Position numbers and translations under genes: made by a program
Assembly (NCBI RefSeq): GCF_028994775.1
Contig: NZ_JAJQMN010000011.1
Location: forward strand, 124,001-188,000
DNA length: 64,000 nucleotides
Source of the DNA: Promicromonospora iranensis
Lineage (GTDB): Bacteria; Actinomycetota; Actinomycetes; Actinomycetales; Cellulomonadaceae
Direction of reading: 5' to 3'
In this document: positions 1-8,824 of the stretch, one piece after another
Position numbering within the stretch: the first letter of the stretch is position 1
Layout of the letters: every line of letters begins with the position of its first letter
The notes under the pieces: generated by a model
The model's input: the letters and a program-made list of their open reading frames with translations, nothing else
Told to the model about the DNA's origin: nothing
Databases searched by the model: none

Positions 1-313
1 TCACGTAGTCGTCGCCGCCCACGGTGAGGCCCTGCACCTTGTCCTGCGTGTCGTCCTTCGCGGTCAGGAAGACGACGGGGGTGTGCCGGCCGGTCGCCCG
101 CATGCGGCGCGTCACGGTGAACCCGTCCATGTCGGGAAGCATCACGTCGAGCACCACGAGGTCGGGCTCGATGTCGCGGACGAGCTGGAGGGCGCCGTTG
201 CCGTCCGCGGCCGCATGCACCTCGAAACCCGCGAAGCGCAGGGAGGTGGACAGGAGCTCACGAATGTTCGGTTCGTCGTCGACCACGACGAGACGCGCCT
301 CAGGAGTAGCCAT
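1..313 (-). CDS. Response regulator, receiver domain (5' part only)
   Basis: The first 104 codons of a two-component response regulator are present; the rest lies beyond the left edge. The receiver domain shows the acidic pair D12-D13 in VVVDDEPN, the phospho-acceptor D56 in VVLDVMLPDMDG, and the conserved lysine K86 in FLTAKDD. The sequence resembles OmpR/PhoP-type regulators, and a DNA-binding winged helix would be expected in the missing part, but this is not visible. The ATG start is preceded by a leader of about 118 bases shared with the divergent NYN gene. The partner kinase is not in the window. Confidence 0.9.
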   Translation of the reverse strand, partial: MATPEARLVVVDDEPNIRELLSTSLRFAGFEVHAAADGNGALQLVRDIEPDLVVLDVMLPDMDGFTVTRRMRATGRHTPVVFLTAKDDTQDKVQGLTVGGDDYV

Positions 314-431
314 GTTTCAAGTGTGCGACCGGTTCCTGAGGAGTGCCTGAGATTCGCCCGGGAAATCGCCCAGGTTTCCGCCGGGGTGATCTGTCCGGCC
401 CGGCACCTGCCACGCGGCTAGGCTGGGGTGC

Positions 432-1025
432 ATGTCAGCACCGTTCCCGCAGGTTCCAGGGCAGACGCCCCGGCGCACGTATCTCATCGTCGACGGTGAG
501 AACATCGACGCCACGCTCGGCATGAACGTGCTGAACCGCCGTCCCGCACCCGAGGAGCGTCCCCGCTGGGACCGCATCTCCGCCTTCGCGGAGAAGGTGT
601 GGTCGCAGGACGTGGTGCCGCTGTTCTTCCTCAACGCCACGTCCGGCCAGATGCCGATGCCCTTCGTGCAGGCGCTGCTCGCCATGGGCTACAAGCCCAT
701 CCCCCTGGCGGCGCAGGGCTCCGAGAAGGTCGTCGACGTCGGTATCCAGCGCACCCTCGACGCGCTCATGGACCGCCCCGGCGACGTGCTGCTCGCGAGC
801 CACGACGGCGACTTCCTGCCGCAGATCGAGGCGCTGCTCGACGACGACGACCGCCGCGTCGGCCTGCTGGGCTTCCGGGAGTTCGTCAACGCCCGGTTCA
901 CGGACCTGGAGCAGCGCGGCCTGGTCATGTACGACCTCGAGGCCGACGCCGACGCGTTCACCACCATGCTGCCGCGCGTTCGGATCATCCCGATCGAGGA
1001 GTTCGACCCGCTGCGCTACCTGTAG
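432..1025 (+). CDS. NYN-domain (PIN-like) nuclease family protein
   Basis: This 197-residue protein matches the NYN family of PIN-like metal-dependent ribonucleases. The acidic residues expected for metal binding are visible: D21 in LIVDGEN, D102 in KVVDVGI, and D125 and D127 in SHDGDF. The family is linked to RNA processing or degradation, but the substrate here is unknown. The gene stands alone: a response regulator is divergent upstream and a carbonic anhydrase convergent downstream, with a long hairpin between the two 3' ends. The length is typical for a single-domain NYN protein. Confidence 0.85.
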   Translation: MSAPFPQVPGQTPRRTYLIVDGENIDATLGMNVLNRRPAPEERPRWDRISAFAEKVWSQDVVPLFFLNATSGQMPMPFVQALLAMGYKPIPLAAQGSEKVVDVGIQRTLDALMDRPGDVLLASHDGDFLPQIEALLDDDDRRVGLLGFREFVNARFTDLEQRGLVMYDLEADADAFTTMLPRVRIIPIEEFDPLRYL

Positions 1026-1056
1026 CGCCCCGCCGTCGGCCGCCCCGGCCCGACTC

Positions 1057-1117
1057 GTTGAGTGCTGGATATCTGCGGTTCCAGGCGCGCTGGAGGCACA
1101 AATATCCAGCACTCAAC
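1057..1117. repeat. Family-1 palindrome, convergent gene end
   Basis: Perfect 16-base arms (GTTGAGTGCTGGATAT at 1057-1072 and its complement at 1102-1117) enclose a 29-base imperfectly paired centre. It sits between the convergent ends of the NYN and carbonic anhydrase genes, where it could act as a bidirectional terminator. A closely related palindrome lies at 55616-55680, so it belongs to a dispersed family. Confidence 0.8.
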
Positions 1118-1124
1118 GGGGTGG

Positions 1125-1931
1125 TTAGTTGCGGCTGATCGTGATGGTGCCCTCGTAGGCCTCGCGGGCGCCCTGCGGCTGGACCGGGCGGGCGTTGTCG
1201 TCGTACGCCGCCTTGAGCACCGCGATCTGCTCCGCCGACAGCTCGATGGGCTCGTGGTAGATGACCCAGTCGACGCCCTCGGTGCACGGCGGCGTCGTGA
1301 GGCTGCCCGCGTACTCCTCGAACGTCGGGTCGAAAGGCAGCATCGCGGCGACGTCGATCGGCAGGTCGTCCGTGCCCGGCTCGGCCGCGCCGTCGATGAA
1401 CGGCTGCCAGTCCTTGTTCTCGGTGTCGCCCTCACGGGCCAGCACGCCGAGCACGAGCACCTGGCCGTCCTCGGTGCTGTGGACGAAGTGGAACTCGGCG
1501 TCCAGCGCCTCGCCCTCGACGGTGTGCTCCGACGGCAGGTGGAAGTGCACCTGGGCCAGGTCGAACTCGTTGTCCTTCCACTCGATCTCGGACGCGTCGC
1601 CGTCAGGCACGAGCTGGATGGTGTGCCCGGTGTCGACCGACTCGCCGACGGTGGGAGACGACGAGATCCTCGGGTGCTCCGTCAGCTTCTGGTCGGCGTG
1701 GTCGGGCAGGTCGATCGGCGACTGCGCGTCGCCGACCTCGCACTCGGCGAAGTCCTTGGCGAGGTGGCCCCACTCGTCGGGGCCCTCCTCGCCGTCGTAC
1801 GACCAGTGCACCTCGCCCGCTGCGGCGGGCGGCGGAGCGGTGGACGCCGCGTCGTCGGGGGAGCCGCTGGTCGCGCAGGACGCGAGCAGCGGGGCGAGGA
1901 GGAGGACGGCAGGCAGGACGAGCTTCTTCAT
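1125..1931 (-). CDS. Alpha-class carbonic anhydrase lipoprotein
   Basis: Alpha carbonic anhydrase, interconverting CO2 and bicarbonate, exported and lipid-anchored. The lipobox LLASC places the modified cysteine at C19. Zinc ligands are clear: H129 and H131 in QVHFHLPSEH and H148 in AEFHFVH; GDAQSPIDL and the late SLTTPPC motif are also family hallmarks, and H103 in TGHTIQL is at the proton-shuttle position. The 268-residue length fits the family. The ATG chosen begins MKKLVL and follows AGAGGT; an in-frame GTG eight codons upstream would put charged residues before the signal peptide and is less likely. Actinobacterial alpha enzymes are less common than the beta class. Confidence 0.92.
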   Translation of the reverse strand: MKKLVLPAVLLLAPLLASCATSGSPDDAASTAPPPAAAGEVHWSYDGEEGPDEWGHLAKDFAECEVGDAQSPIDLPDHADQKLTEHPRISSSPTVGESVDTGHTIQLVPDGDASEIEWKDNEFDLAQVHFHLPSEHTVEGEALDAEFHFVHSTEDGQVLVLGVLAREGDTENKDWQPFIDGAAEPGTDDLPIDVAAMLPFDPTFEEYAGSLTTPPCTEGVDWVIYHEPIELSAEQIAVLKAAYDDNARPVQPQGAREAYEGTITISRN

Positions 1932-2045
1932 GTGGCTACCTCTCGTGGGGACCATCCGGCCCCCCGAGGACCAGGAGACCGGCAGGTCAAAATACTCCCG
2001 ATCTCCTGGGCCTGGCCGCCCACCCGAATGTGACGTATGACCGGT

Positions 2046-4340
2046 TTATTTCGCCGGTGACGGCCACCATGCCCGGACCGTGCCGAGCTTGCGGAGCGTG
2101 TCGGGGCGTCCACCTCCGAACCCGCCCCCGCCGAATCCGCCGCCGATCCGTGCGGTGGCGGCGCGCCTGCGGGAGCGCACCACGTTCGGGTCGAGCAGGA
2201 TGCCGCCCAGCATCATGCCGCCGGTGATGGGGCCGTTCTCGTCGGGCCTGCGGGCGCCGTCGGTGTCGGGCTCGGACTCGGCAGCGGCCGCGGTCACGAC
2301 GGCGTCCGCGTCCGCGCGGGCGAGCCGCGCGGCCTCCTGCACGAGCTTGCTCGCGCGCTGGGCCTCGCCGAGGGCCGCGGCGGGGTCGGTCGGCTGGAGC
2401 GAGCGGGCGACGTCGGCCAGCCGGACCGCCTCCGCGAGCCGGGTCCGCGCCGTCGAGCCGACGGCGCCGCGGCGCGTCGCCACGAAGTCGGCGGTCTGCC
2501 GGAGCTGCTCGTCGACCCGGCCGAGGGTGTCGCGCAGCAGCGCGGATGCTCGCGCCGCCACCTCGGTGGCGTCGCGGGTCGCGGCCAGGGCGGCGTCGAG
2601 CGAGGCCTCCGCGGCGGCGATGCGCTGCAGCCCGGCGAGCGGGTCACCGCCCTCCCGCGTGACCTCGACGTGCTTGAGCGAGGCCTGGGCGGCGGTGCGC
2701 GCGAGAGTGACGCGGAAGTCGCCCTCGACGGCACGGGCGGCGACCACGTCCTGGGTCAGCGACGCGATCGACTTGTCCAGCCGTCCTGCCGCCTCCTCCA
2801 GGTGCGCGGCGGTGGCGTCCACGGCGTCGAGCAGCATGACCGCCTGGCCGAGCGCGTTCTGCGCGCCCCTGGCGTGTGCGACGGCGACGGCCTTCTGTCC
2901 GGCCTCCAGGGCGGAACGTCCGGCGGAGACCGCCGCCTTGGCGTTGACCAGCAGCAGCTCTGCCTGCTCCGGGTTGCCCGACACCATCGCCAGCGTGTCC
3001 GCCGGGTACCGCTCCGCGAGCGTCTCCAGCGTGGTGCGCGTGGCGGCCACCCGGTCGGTGACCTCCGGCTCCCGGGTGTCGACGTCGGCCAGGAGCTCGG
3101 GCGTGCGCTGCTGCAGGCGGCGCAGGTCGTCGAACGCGCGCGTGCGCGCGTCGAGCGTGTCGGCGGCGCTCTCGCACAGCGCGATGACGTGGTTCAGGCG
3201 GGCGCGCCGCTCGGCCTCCGGGAGCGCCGTGCCGTGTGCCCCGGCCGCGGGGACGTCGGCCGCAGAGGTTCCGTCGGGCCCCGCGTCCTGTGCGAGCAGG
3301 TCCTCCGCCCGCGCGGTCGCCACGTCCAGCTCCTGCCGGATCGCGAACGCCCGCCGGACGTCGGCTGCGGCGCGCTCCAGGATCAGCTCGAAGTCCCTGG
3401 TCGCGTCGGCGCCCAGCTCCGCGCGGGCGAAGCCGAGCTCCTGCTCGCAGGTCTTGAGCGCGTCGTCGATCCCCACCAGGGCGGCGGCGGCACGCTCGTC
3501 GAGCACGGCGACGGGCAGGTCGTCGAGCGCGTCGGGCTCCGGCCCGCCGGACGCCGGCGAGCGGTCGCTGAGCGCGGCCAGGCGGGGCCGGAGCCGCGGT
3601 GCGGCGAAGCGCCACAGGACGTAACCGAGGACGGCGAGGACCAGCACGCCGGCCACGGCCGCGCCGGCGACCAGGAGGGGGCTGGTCGTGGCCGTGGTGG
3701 CCTGGTGGACGGTGTCGGCCGCGTCGGTGGCGGCGGCGGCCCACCGCTCGTCCTCGACGGCGGACGTCACCGCGTCGTCGATGTCGCTGAGCTGCGCGGT
3801 GGTGAGCGGCACGTTGGTGTCCGCGGACAGACCGAACTCGTGGTCGGCGGTGGCGATGGCCAGCAGCAGGTCGTCCGGCCCGAGACCGGACTGGTTCGCG
3901 CTCGCGTTGGCCCAGTCCACGGGGTCGGTGCCGTCGAAGCTCTCGATGTACACGACGAGCATGCGCAGGTCCGACTCGTCGGCGAGCCGGTCGAGTGCGG
4001 CGTCCACGTCCTGGCGCTCGGCGTCGCCGAGCGCGCCCGCGCCGTCCGTCACCTGGGTGGTGAGCGTGATCGGTGGCGACGCGGGAAGCACGTCCGACAT
4101 CAGCTCCGCCTGGGTCGCCGCGGACAGGCGCGGCGACACCGACGGCACCGGCTCGCCGGGCGCGCTGACCGTCGCGTTGGCGGCCTGCGAGGTGGCCGCC
4201 AGAACGATTCCGACGAGGCCTGCGAAGGCCACGACGGCCCAACCCCCGGATGCCCGGGTGCCGGTTTGCTGCGGATGCTCGTGTCTTGCTGGGGACTCGA
4301 TCACGTCCCTGATCGTCACCCCGGGTTCAAGACCGCGCAA
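2046..4340 (-). CDS. TPM-domain membrane protein
   Basis: About 764 residues. An N-terminal hydrophobic segment (about 33-50) is followed by an extracytoplasmic TPM domain (about 90-215, starting near VTDGAGAL), then a second membrane helix (about 220-243), a long alanine-rich helical region likely to form coiled coils, and a glycine-rich tail (GGGFGGGGFGGG). This is the layout of actinobacterial TPM/YgcG-like proteins of uncertain function; TPM domains have been linked to photosystem repair in plants and to membrane protein quality control. The longest reading starts at a TTG; GTG codons at 4319 and 4304 are alternatives with equally modest ribosome binding sites. Confidence 0.8.
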   Translation of the reverse strand: MRGLEPGVTIRDVIESPARHEHPQQTGTRASGGWAVVAFAGLVGIVLAATSQAANATVSAPGEPVPSVSPRLSAATQAELMSDVLPASPPITLTTQVTDGAGALGDAERQDVDAALDRLADESDLRMLVVYIESFDGTDPVDWANASANQSGLGPDDLLLAIATADHEFGLSADTNVPLTTAQLSDIDDAVTSAVEDERWAAAATDAADTVHQATTATTSPLLVAGAAVAGVLVLAVLGYVLWRFAAPRLRPRLAALSDRSPASGGPEPDALDDLPVAVLDERAAAALVGIDDALKTCEQELGFARAELGADATRDFELILERAAADVRRAFAIRQELDVATARAEDLLAQDAGPDGTSAADVPAAGAHGTALPEAERRARLNHVIALCESAADTLDARTRAFDDLRRLQQRTPELLADVDTREPEVTDRVAATRTTLETLAERYPADTLAMVSGNPEQAELLLVNAKAAVSAGRSALEAGQKAVAVAHARGAQNALGQAVMLLDAVDATAAHLEEAAGRLDKSIASLTQDVVAARAVEGDFRVTLARTAAQASLKHVEVTREGGDPLAGLQRIAAAEASLDAALAATRDATEVAARASALLRDTLGRVDEQLRQTADFVATRRGAVGSTARTRLAEAVRLADVARSLQPTDPAAALGEAQRASKLVQEAARLARADADAVVTAAAAESEPDTDGARRPDENGPITGGMMLGGILLDPNVVRSRRRAATARIGGGFGGGGFGGGRPDTLRKLGTVRAWWPSPAK

Positions 4341-4353
4341 ACCGAGAGGGCCT

Positions 4354-4371
4354 CGTTGCGCATATGCAACG
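4354..4371. promoter_or_regulatory. Inverted repeat upstream of the TPM gene
   Basis: CGTTGC and GCAACG arms flank the 6-base centre GCATAT, just 5' of the TPM gene and 45 bases past the XPB helicase stop. It is AT-richer than its surroundings and could be an operator or a promoter-proximal element. No regulator is identified. Confidence 0.35.
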
Positions 4372-4416
4372 AATCCTCAGGTAAACGCCCAGCGTGAAGC
4401 GCATTTTCACAGCCGG

Positions 4417-6114
4417 TCAGGGGGCCGGCGAACCGGCTGGTGACTCGTCCAGGTCCTCGGCGTCCACGATGCGGTAGGCGTACCCCTGCTCGGCCAGGAA
4501 CCGCTGCCGGTGGGCGGCGAAGTCCTGGTCCACGGTGTCGCGCGCGACGACCGCGTAGAAGTGCGCGGTACGGCCGTCGGCCTTGGGGCGCATGATGCGC
4601 CCGAGGCGCTGGGCCTCCTCCTGGCGGGAGCCGAAGGAGCCCGACACCTGTATCGCCACCGACGCCTCCGGCAGGTCCACCGAGTAGTTGGCGACCTTGC
4701 TCACCACGAGGCGGGAGATCTCGCCCTCGCGGAACGCCCCGAAGAGCCGCTGCCGCTCCTTGTTGGTGGTCGCCCCGGTGATGATCGGCGCGCCGAGGTG
4801 CTCGGCCAGCTCCTCGAGCTGGTCGATGTACTGCCCGATCACGAGCACCTGGTCGTCCGGGTGGCGCGCCACGATCTGCTCCACCACCTCCTTCTTGCCC
4901 GACGCCGACGCGGCGAGCCGGTACTTGTCCTCCATCTCGGCCGTCGCGTACGTCATGCGCTCGCTCTCCGGGAGTGTGAGCCGCACCTCCACGCAGTCGG
5001 CGGGCGCGATGTAGCCCTGCGCCTCGATGTCCTTCCACGGCGCGTCGAACCGCTTGGGCCCGATCAGGCTGAACACCTCGTCCTCGCGGCCGTCCTCGCG
5101 CACCAGGGTGGCCGTCAGGCCGAGGCGGCGCCGGGCCTGGAGGTCCGCCGTCATCCGGAAGACCGGGGCGGGCAGCAGGTGAACCTCGTCGTAGAGCACC
5201 AGGCCCCAGTCCCGGGCGTCCAGCAGCTCGAGGTGCGTGTAGACGCCCTTCCGCTTGGTGGTGAGCACCTGGTACGTGGCGATCGTGACCGGCTTGATCT
5301 CCTTGCGGGCGCCGGAGTACTCGCCGATCTCGTCCTCGGTCAGGCTCGTGCGCCGCACCAGCTCGTCGCGCCACTGGCGCGCGCTGACGGTGTTGGTCAC
5401 GAGGATGAGCGTCGTCGTGCCCGACTTCGCCATGGCACCGGCACCGACGATCGTCTTGCCCGCGCCGCAGGGCAGCACCACGACACCCGACCCGCCGTGC
5501 CAGAACCCGTCGACGGCCTGCGCCTGGTAGGGGCGCATCTCCCAGGCCGCGGCCTTCTCGTGCTCGGTCCGCGGCTTGGTGACGGGGCTCAGCTCGATCG
5601 GGTGCTTCTCGCCGTCGACGTAGCCCGCGAGGTCCTCGGCCGGCCAGCCGAGCTTGAGCAGCACCTGCTTGAGGTGGCCGCGCTCGGAGGGGTGCACCAG
5701 GACCGTGGAATCGTCCAGCCGCTCGCCGACCAGGCCCGCGGTGCGCCGCGACTTCAGCACCTCCGCGAGGACCGCCCGGTCGGTGGTGCGCAGCACGAGG
5801 CCGTGCGCCGGGTCCTGCACCAGCTGGAGGCGCCCGTAGCGGGCCATCGTCTCGGCTACGTCGACCAGCAGCGCGTGCGGCACCGGGTAGCGGCTGAACT
5901 CGAGGAGCGTGCTCACGACCTGTTCCGCGTCGTGGCCGGCCGCACGAGCGTTCCACAGACCCAGCGCCGTCAGGCGGTAGGTGTGCACGTGCTCGGGTGC
6001 GCGCTCCAGCTCGGCGAACGGCGCGATCGAGCGCCGCGCCCTCTCGGCGCTCGGGTGGTCGACCTCCAGCAGGAGCGTCTTGTCGCTCTGCACGATCAAC
6101 GGGCCGTCGGGCAT
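4417..6114 (-). CDS. XPB-family DNA helicase
   Basis: A 565-residue superfamily 2 helicase of the XPB/ERCC3 type, an ATP-dependent DNA-unwinding enzyme associated with DNA repair. The first 190 residues match the helicase-associated/damage-recognition part; Walker A is PCGAGKT at 215-221; the DEVH box is at 309-312; the LGLTATLVREDGRED stretch is typical of XPB; the second RecA domain includes QEEAQRLGRIMRPK. Bacterial XPB homologues are widespread in actinobacteria. The next gene upstream on the same strand encodes a large helicase-associated protein, so the two probably work together. The ATG start gives the usual family length. Confidence 0.93.
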   Translation of the reverse strand: MPDGPLIVQSDKTLLLEVDHPSAERARRSIAPFAELERAPEHVHTYRLTALGLWNARAAGHDAEQVVSTLLEFSRYPVPHALLVDVAETMARYGRLQLVQDPAHGLVLRTTDRAVLAEVLKSRRTAGLVGERLDDSTVLVHPSERGHLKQVLLKLGWPAEDLAGYVDGEKHPIELSPVTKPRTEHEKAAAWEMRPYQAQAVDGFWHGGSGVVVLPCGAGKTIVGAGAMAKSGTTTLILVTNTVSARQWRDELVRRTSLTEDEIGEYSGARKEIKPVTIATYQVLTTKRKGVYTHLELLDARDWGLVLYDEVHLLPAPVFRMTADLQARRRLGLTATLVREDGREDEVFSLIGPKRFDAPWKDIEAQGYIAPADCVEVRLTLPESERMTYATAEMEDKYRLAASASGKKEVVEQIVARHPDDQVLVIGQYIDQLEELAEHLGAPIITGATTNKERQRLFGAFREGEISRLVVSKVANYSVDLPEASVAIQVSGSFGSRQEEAQRLGRIMRPKADGRTAHFYAVVARDTVDQDFAAHRQRFLAEQGYAYRIVDAEDLDESPAGSPAP

Positions 6115-6173
6115 GGGGTCTCCCTCAGTTCAGTCTGGTATTGCTCTACTGCGGCCGACGGCGGGACTGCGGC

Positions 6174-8762
6174 CTACGGCGTGGATGTCGTCGGCAGGAC
6201 CGACGCGATGCGGTGGACGGCGATCGTCAGCTCGGCCTCTCTGTCCGGGTCGAGAGCACGGAGCCTTCCGCCGTCGAGGTTCAGGGGTTTCAGCTCGCGG
6301 CGCTCCAGCCGGCCGGTGTGGCCGGCCACCTCGACGATCACCGTGGAGCCGTCGCGGAGCGCATCACGCAGCAATGCCAACCCGTCAGCGGGGTGCTGTG
6401 TTCCCGGGTCGTCGTCGAGCGCGTCGGGGTCGGGGACCGCGGCCCGGGTCACCGGACGGTCCAGGGCAGGGGCGTCGGCCGCCGGCAGCGGCTCCAGGGC
6501 ACCCTGCCGCGGCCGGTCGCCCGGCGTCTCCGTCCTGGTCACGGGACCGACCACCCGGTAGCCGCGCAGCGGGAGGCTGCCACCGGACGTCGAGACCGTC
6601 CGCGCCACCTCCGCCGCGTCGGCCCTTGCCCGCGCACCGGCGCGCGCCGCGTCCTCGACGGCGCGCAGCTCGGCGACCAGGGCCTCCGGGTCGGGAGCAC
6701 GGTCGACGACGTCGGATCCGGTGCCCATCCGGATGGCGGCCGCCGAACGGGGAGCGGGCATCGCCCGGCCCGTCACACCGCGGCGGGCCACGAGCACGCG
6801 CCCGTCCGGCCCCTCGAGGGCGGAGACCAGGCCGCGCTTGCGCAGGGCCTCGTGCAGGGTGGCCGCGGGGACGGACGCCGCGAGCACCGTCGGAGCGAGC
6901 CGCACCAGGCCGAGGCCGACGAGCGTCGGGTCGTACTCCAGGCCCGCCAGCACCGTGGCGTCGGCGGCGCGCAGGTACGACGACGCCGTGCCCACCCGCA
7001 CCGCACCGTGCCGCCGGGCGGTGTCCCGGACCAGGTACTCCAGGGGCTGCGGTACCGGCACGGGCGACCGGTGGGCGAGCTCGTCGAGCATGCCGTCAGC
7101 GGTCTCGCCCTGATCGAGCGCCCGCGTGACGGACGCCGGGCTGAACCGCACGGTCGTCGCGGCACCCCGCGACTCGATGTCCGTCGACCGCTCCAGGAGC
7201 CGCGCGAGCTCGCGCGACGGACGCCCGGGGACTATCCCCGTCAGGTCGCCCTGGAGCAGGATCTCGTCCACCTCGTGCGGCAGGACGGCGCGCAGCGCCC
7301 CGGCGACATCGCCGGCCGGGGTGGCCAGCAGGGCGCGGCCCGGTGTCGAGAGCGCGCCGGCCCCGGTCACACCCAGCCATTCCGCCTCGGCGAGCAGGCC
7401 CTCGACGGCGGTCGCCGGCGGCACGGAGCGCGGCGTGTGCCAGGTCAGCACCTCGACCACCGCCTCGGGCGTGGGGGCGAGGACCGTGTCGCCGGTCGGT
7501 TCGTCCGCCAGCACCCGCAGCACGCCGTTGCGCAGCCGGGGTACCCACGGCCGCTGGAGGTCGGGGGACAGCGGCGCCCGGAGCGCCCCCTTGTCGTCGC
7601 GCGAGCCCACCAGCCACGGCGCGCGGCGAGAGGCCAGCCAGGCCTCGACCAGCCGCGCCCAGCGGGCGGCGTCGTCCAGGTCGTCCCAGTCGGTGACGGT
7701 CGGCACGTACGCCGGAGGCGCGTCACCGTCGTCGCGCACCAGGCCCGCGAGGGCGGCGACCTCGACCACGAACGCGGTCGCGCGCTCGTCCGTCTCCAGC
7801 AGGGTCGCGACCCTGCGCAGATCCCGTACGCCCAGGCCCCCGGCCCGCAGGACCGACGGCGGGTTCTCGTCCCAGGACTGGCGCAGCAGCCGGACCCGTC
7901 GGACGAGCTCGAGAGCGGCGCTCGCCGCCTCGGCGTCGGCGGTCGCGGTCCGGACGGCGCGGCCCTGCGGCTCGGGTGGACGCGTGTGCGCGGCGCGATG
8001 GGTGTGCCCGTCGCGGAGCGCCAGCCCGACCAGGCGCGGCAGCACGACGTGCCGCGCGTCCGACCGGACCAGGAGGTGCTCGGTGACCAGCCAGTTCACC
8101 GCGTCGCGCGGCCGGGTGCCCGCGGCAGGCACGACACCGACCGGCGGACCCCAGGCGAGCGCGTCGAGGATCGCGCGGGCACCGGGCGGGGCCTCGGCGA
8201 GAAGCGTGTCGAGCGCCGCTGTCGTCCCGGTGCCGCTCCGGGCGGACCCGAGCGCGTCCCCGACCGCCTCGGTCAGGCCGTCCGGGACGGGATCGAGGTG
8301 CGGCCCCAGGCCCGCCGGGTTCGGACCCAGCAGCTCGTCGAGACCGGGCGCCGTGCGCAGGTCGAGCGTGGTGCCGTACGCGCCCCCGGCGTCCCAGAGC
8401 AGTGCCTGGTCGACGGCGCGGCGGACGGCGGCGTCGACCAGGGGGCCGTCCTCCGCCGAACCGCCCAGCGCCCAGGTGACCATCTCGGTGCTGATCGGCC
8501 CGGACGGCGGGCGGACCGGCTCCAGGGCGAGCACGGCCTCCAGGACCTGCAGGGTGAGCGCGTCGGCGCGCGCGAGGGCTCGCTCGAGCGAGGTACGACT
8601 GGAGGCGCGGGCCGCGAGCGAGCGGAGCGTCGAGGGAGAGGGGGCTGCAAGATCAGGACGGGCGCGCAGAAGCGCGGCGAGCGCGGTGTCCGAGCGCTGC
8701 CGGAGGTCGTCGGCGAAGTGCCGCGTGGCCGCCGCCGGCGCTGCGGGGAGCGAGGAGGCCAT
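6174..8762 (-). CDS. Helicase-associated domain protein, XPB partner
   Basis: A protein of 862 residues that resembles the large actinobacterial proteins annotated as helicase C-terminal/XPB-Ssl2-like domain proteins. It has no Walker A or DEAD/DEAH motif that I can see, so it is probably not itself a helicase. The N-terminal part is alanine- and leucine-rich helical sequence; the last 200 residues hold the recognisable helicase-associated module. It precedes the XPB gene on the same strand with a 59-base gap, so co-transcription is likely. The ATG at MASSLP was chosen because the reading frame upstream runs into the separate epimerase gene; the ribosome binding site there is weak. Confidence 0.8.
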   Translation of the reverse strand: MASSLPAAPAAATRHFADDLRQRSDTALAALLRARPDLAAPSPSTLRSLAARASSRTSLERALARADALTLQVLEAVLALEPVRPPSGPISTEMVTWALGGSAEDGPLVDAAVRRAVDQALLWDAGGAYGTTLDLRTAPGLDELLGPNPAGLGPHLDPVPDGLTEAVGDALGSARSGTGTTAALDTLLAEAPPGARAILDALAWGPPVGVVPAAGTRPRDAVNWLVTEHLLVRSDARHVVLPRLVGLALRDGHTHRAAHTRPPEPQGRAVRTATADAEAASAALELVRRVRLLRQSWDENPPSVLRAGGLGVRDLRRVATLLETDERATAFVVEVAALAGLVRDDGDAPPAYVPTVTDWDDLDDAARWARLVEAWLASRRAPWLVGSRDDKGALRAPLSPDLQRPWVPRLRNGVLRVLADEPTGDTVLAPTPEAVVEVLTWHTPRSVPPATAVEGLLAEAEWLGVTGAGALSTPGRALLATPAGDVAGALRAVLPHEVDEILLQGDLTGIVPGRPSRELARLLERSTDIESRGAATTVRFSPASVTRALDQGETADGMLDELAHRSPVPVPQPLEYLVRDTARRHGAVRVGTASSYLRAADATVLAGLEYDPTLVGLGLVRLAPTVLAASVPAATLHEALRKRGLVSALEGPDGRVLVARRGVTGRAMPAPRSAAAIRMGTGSDVVDRAPDPEALVAELRAVEDAARAGARARADAAEVARTVSTSGGSLPLRGYRVVGPVTRTETPGDRPRQGALEPLPAADAPALDRPVTRAAVPDPDALDDDPGTQHPADGLALLRDALRDGSTVIVEVAGHTGRLERRELKPLNLDGGRLRALDPDREAELTIAVHRIASVLPTTSTP

Positions 8763-8824
8763 CCTGATGATGCTACGCGCGTTTCCTGGACCGGAGTCCG
8801 GCCGGTCCACGCCCCGGGTGTCCG

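Noticed and set aside
2080-3624. 514-codon open frame on the plus strand, and the 575-codon frame at 2670-4397
   Set aside because: Both are antisense to the TPM gene; high GC keeps alternative frames open. The translations are Arg/Ser/Ala-rich with no domain.
4510-6561. 683-codon plus-strand open frame
   Set aside because: Antisense shadow of the XPB helicase, whose motifs are intact on the other strand.
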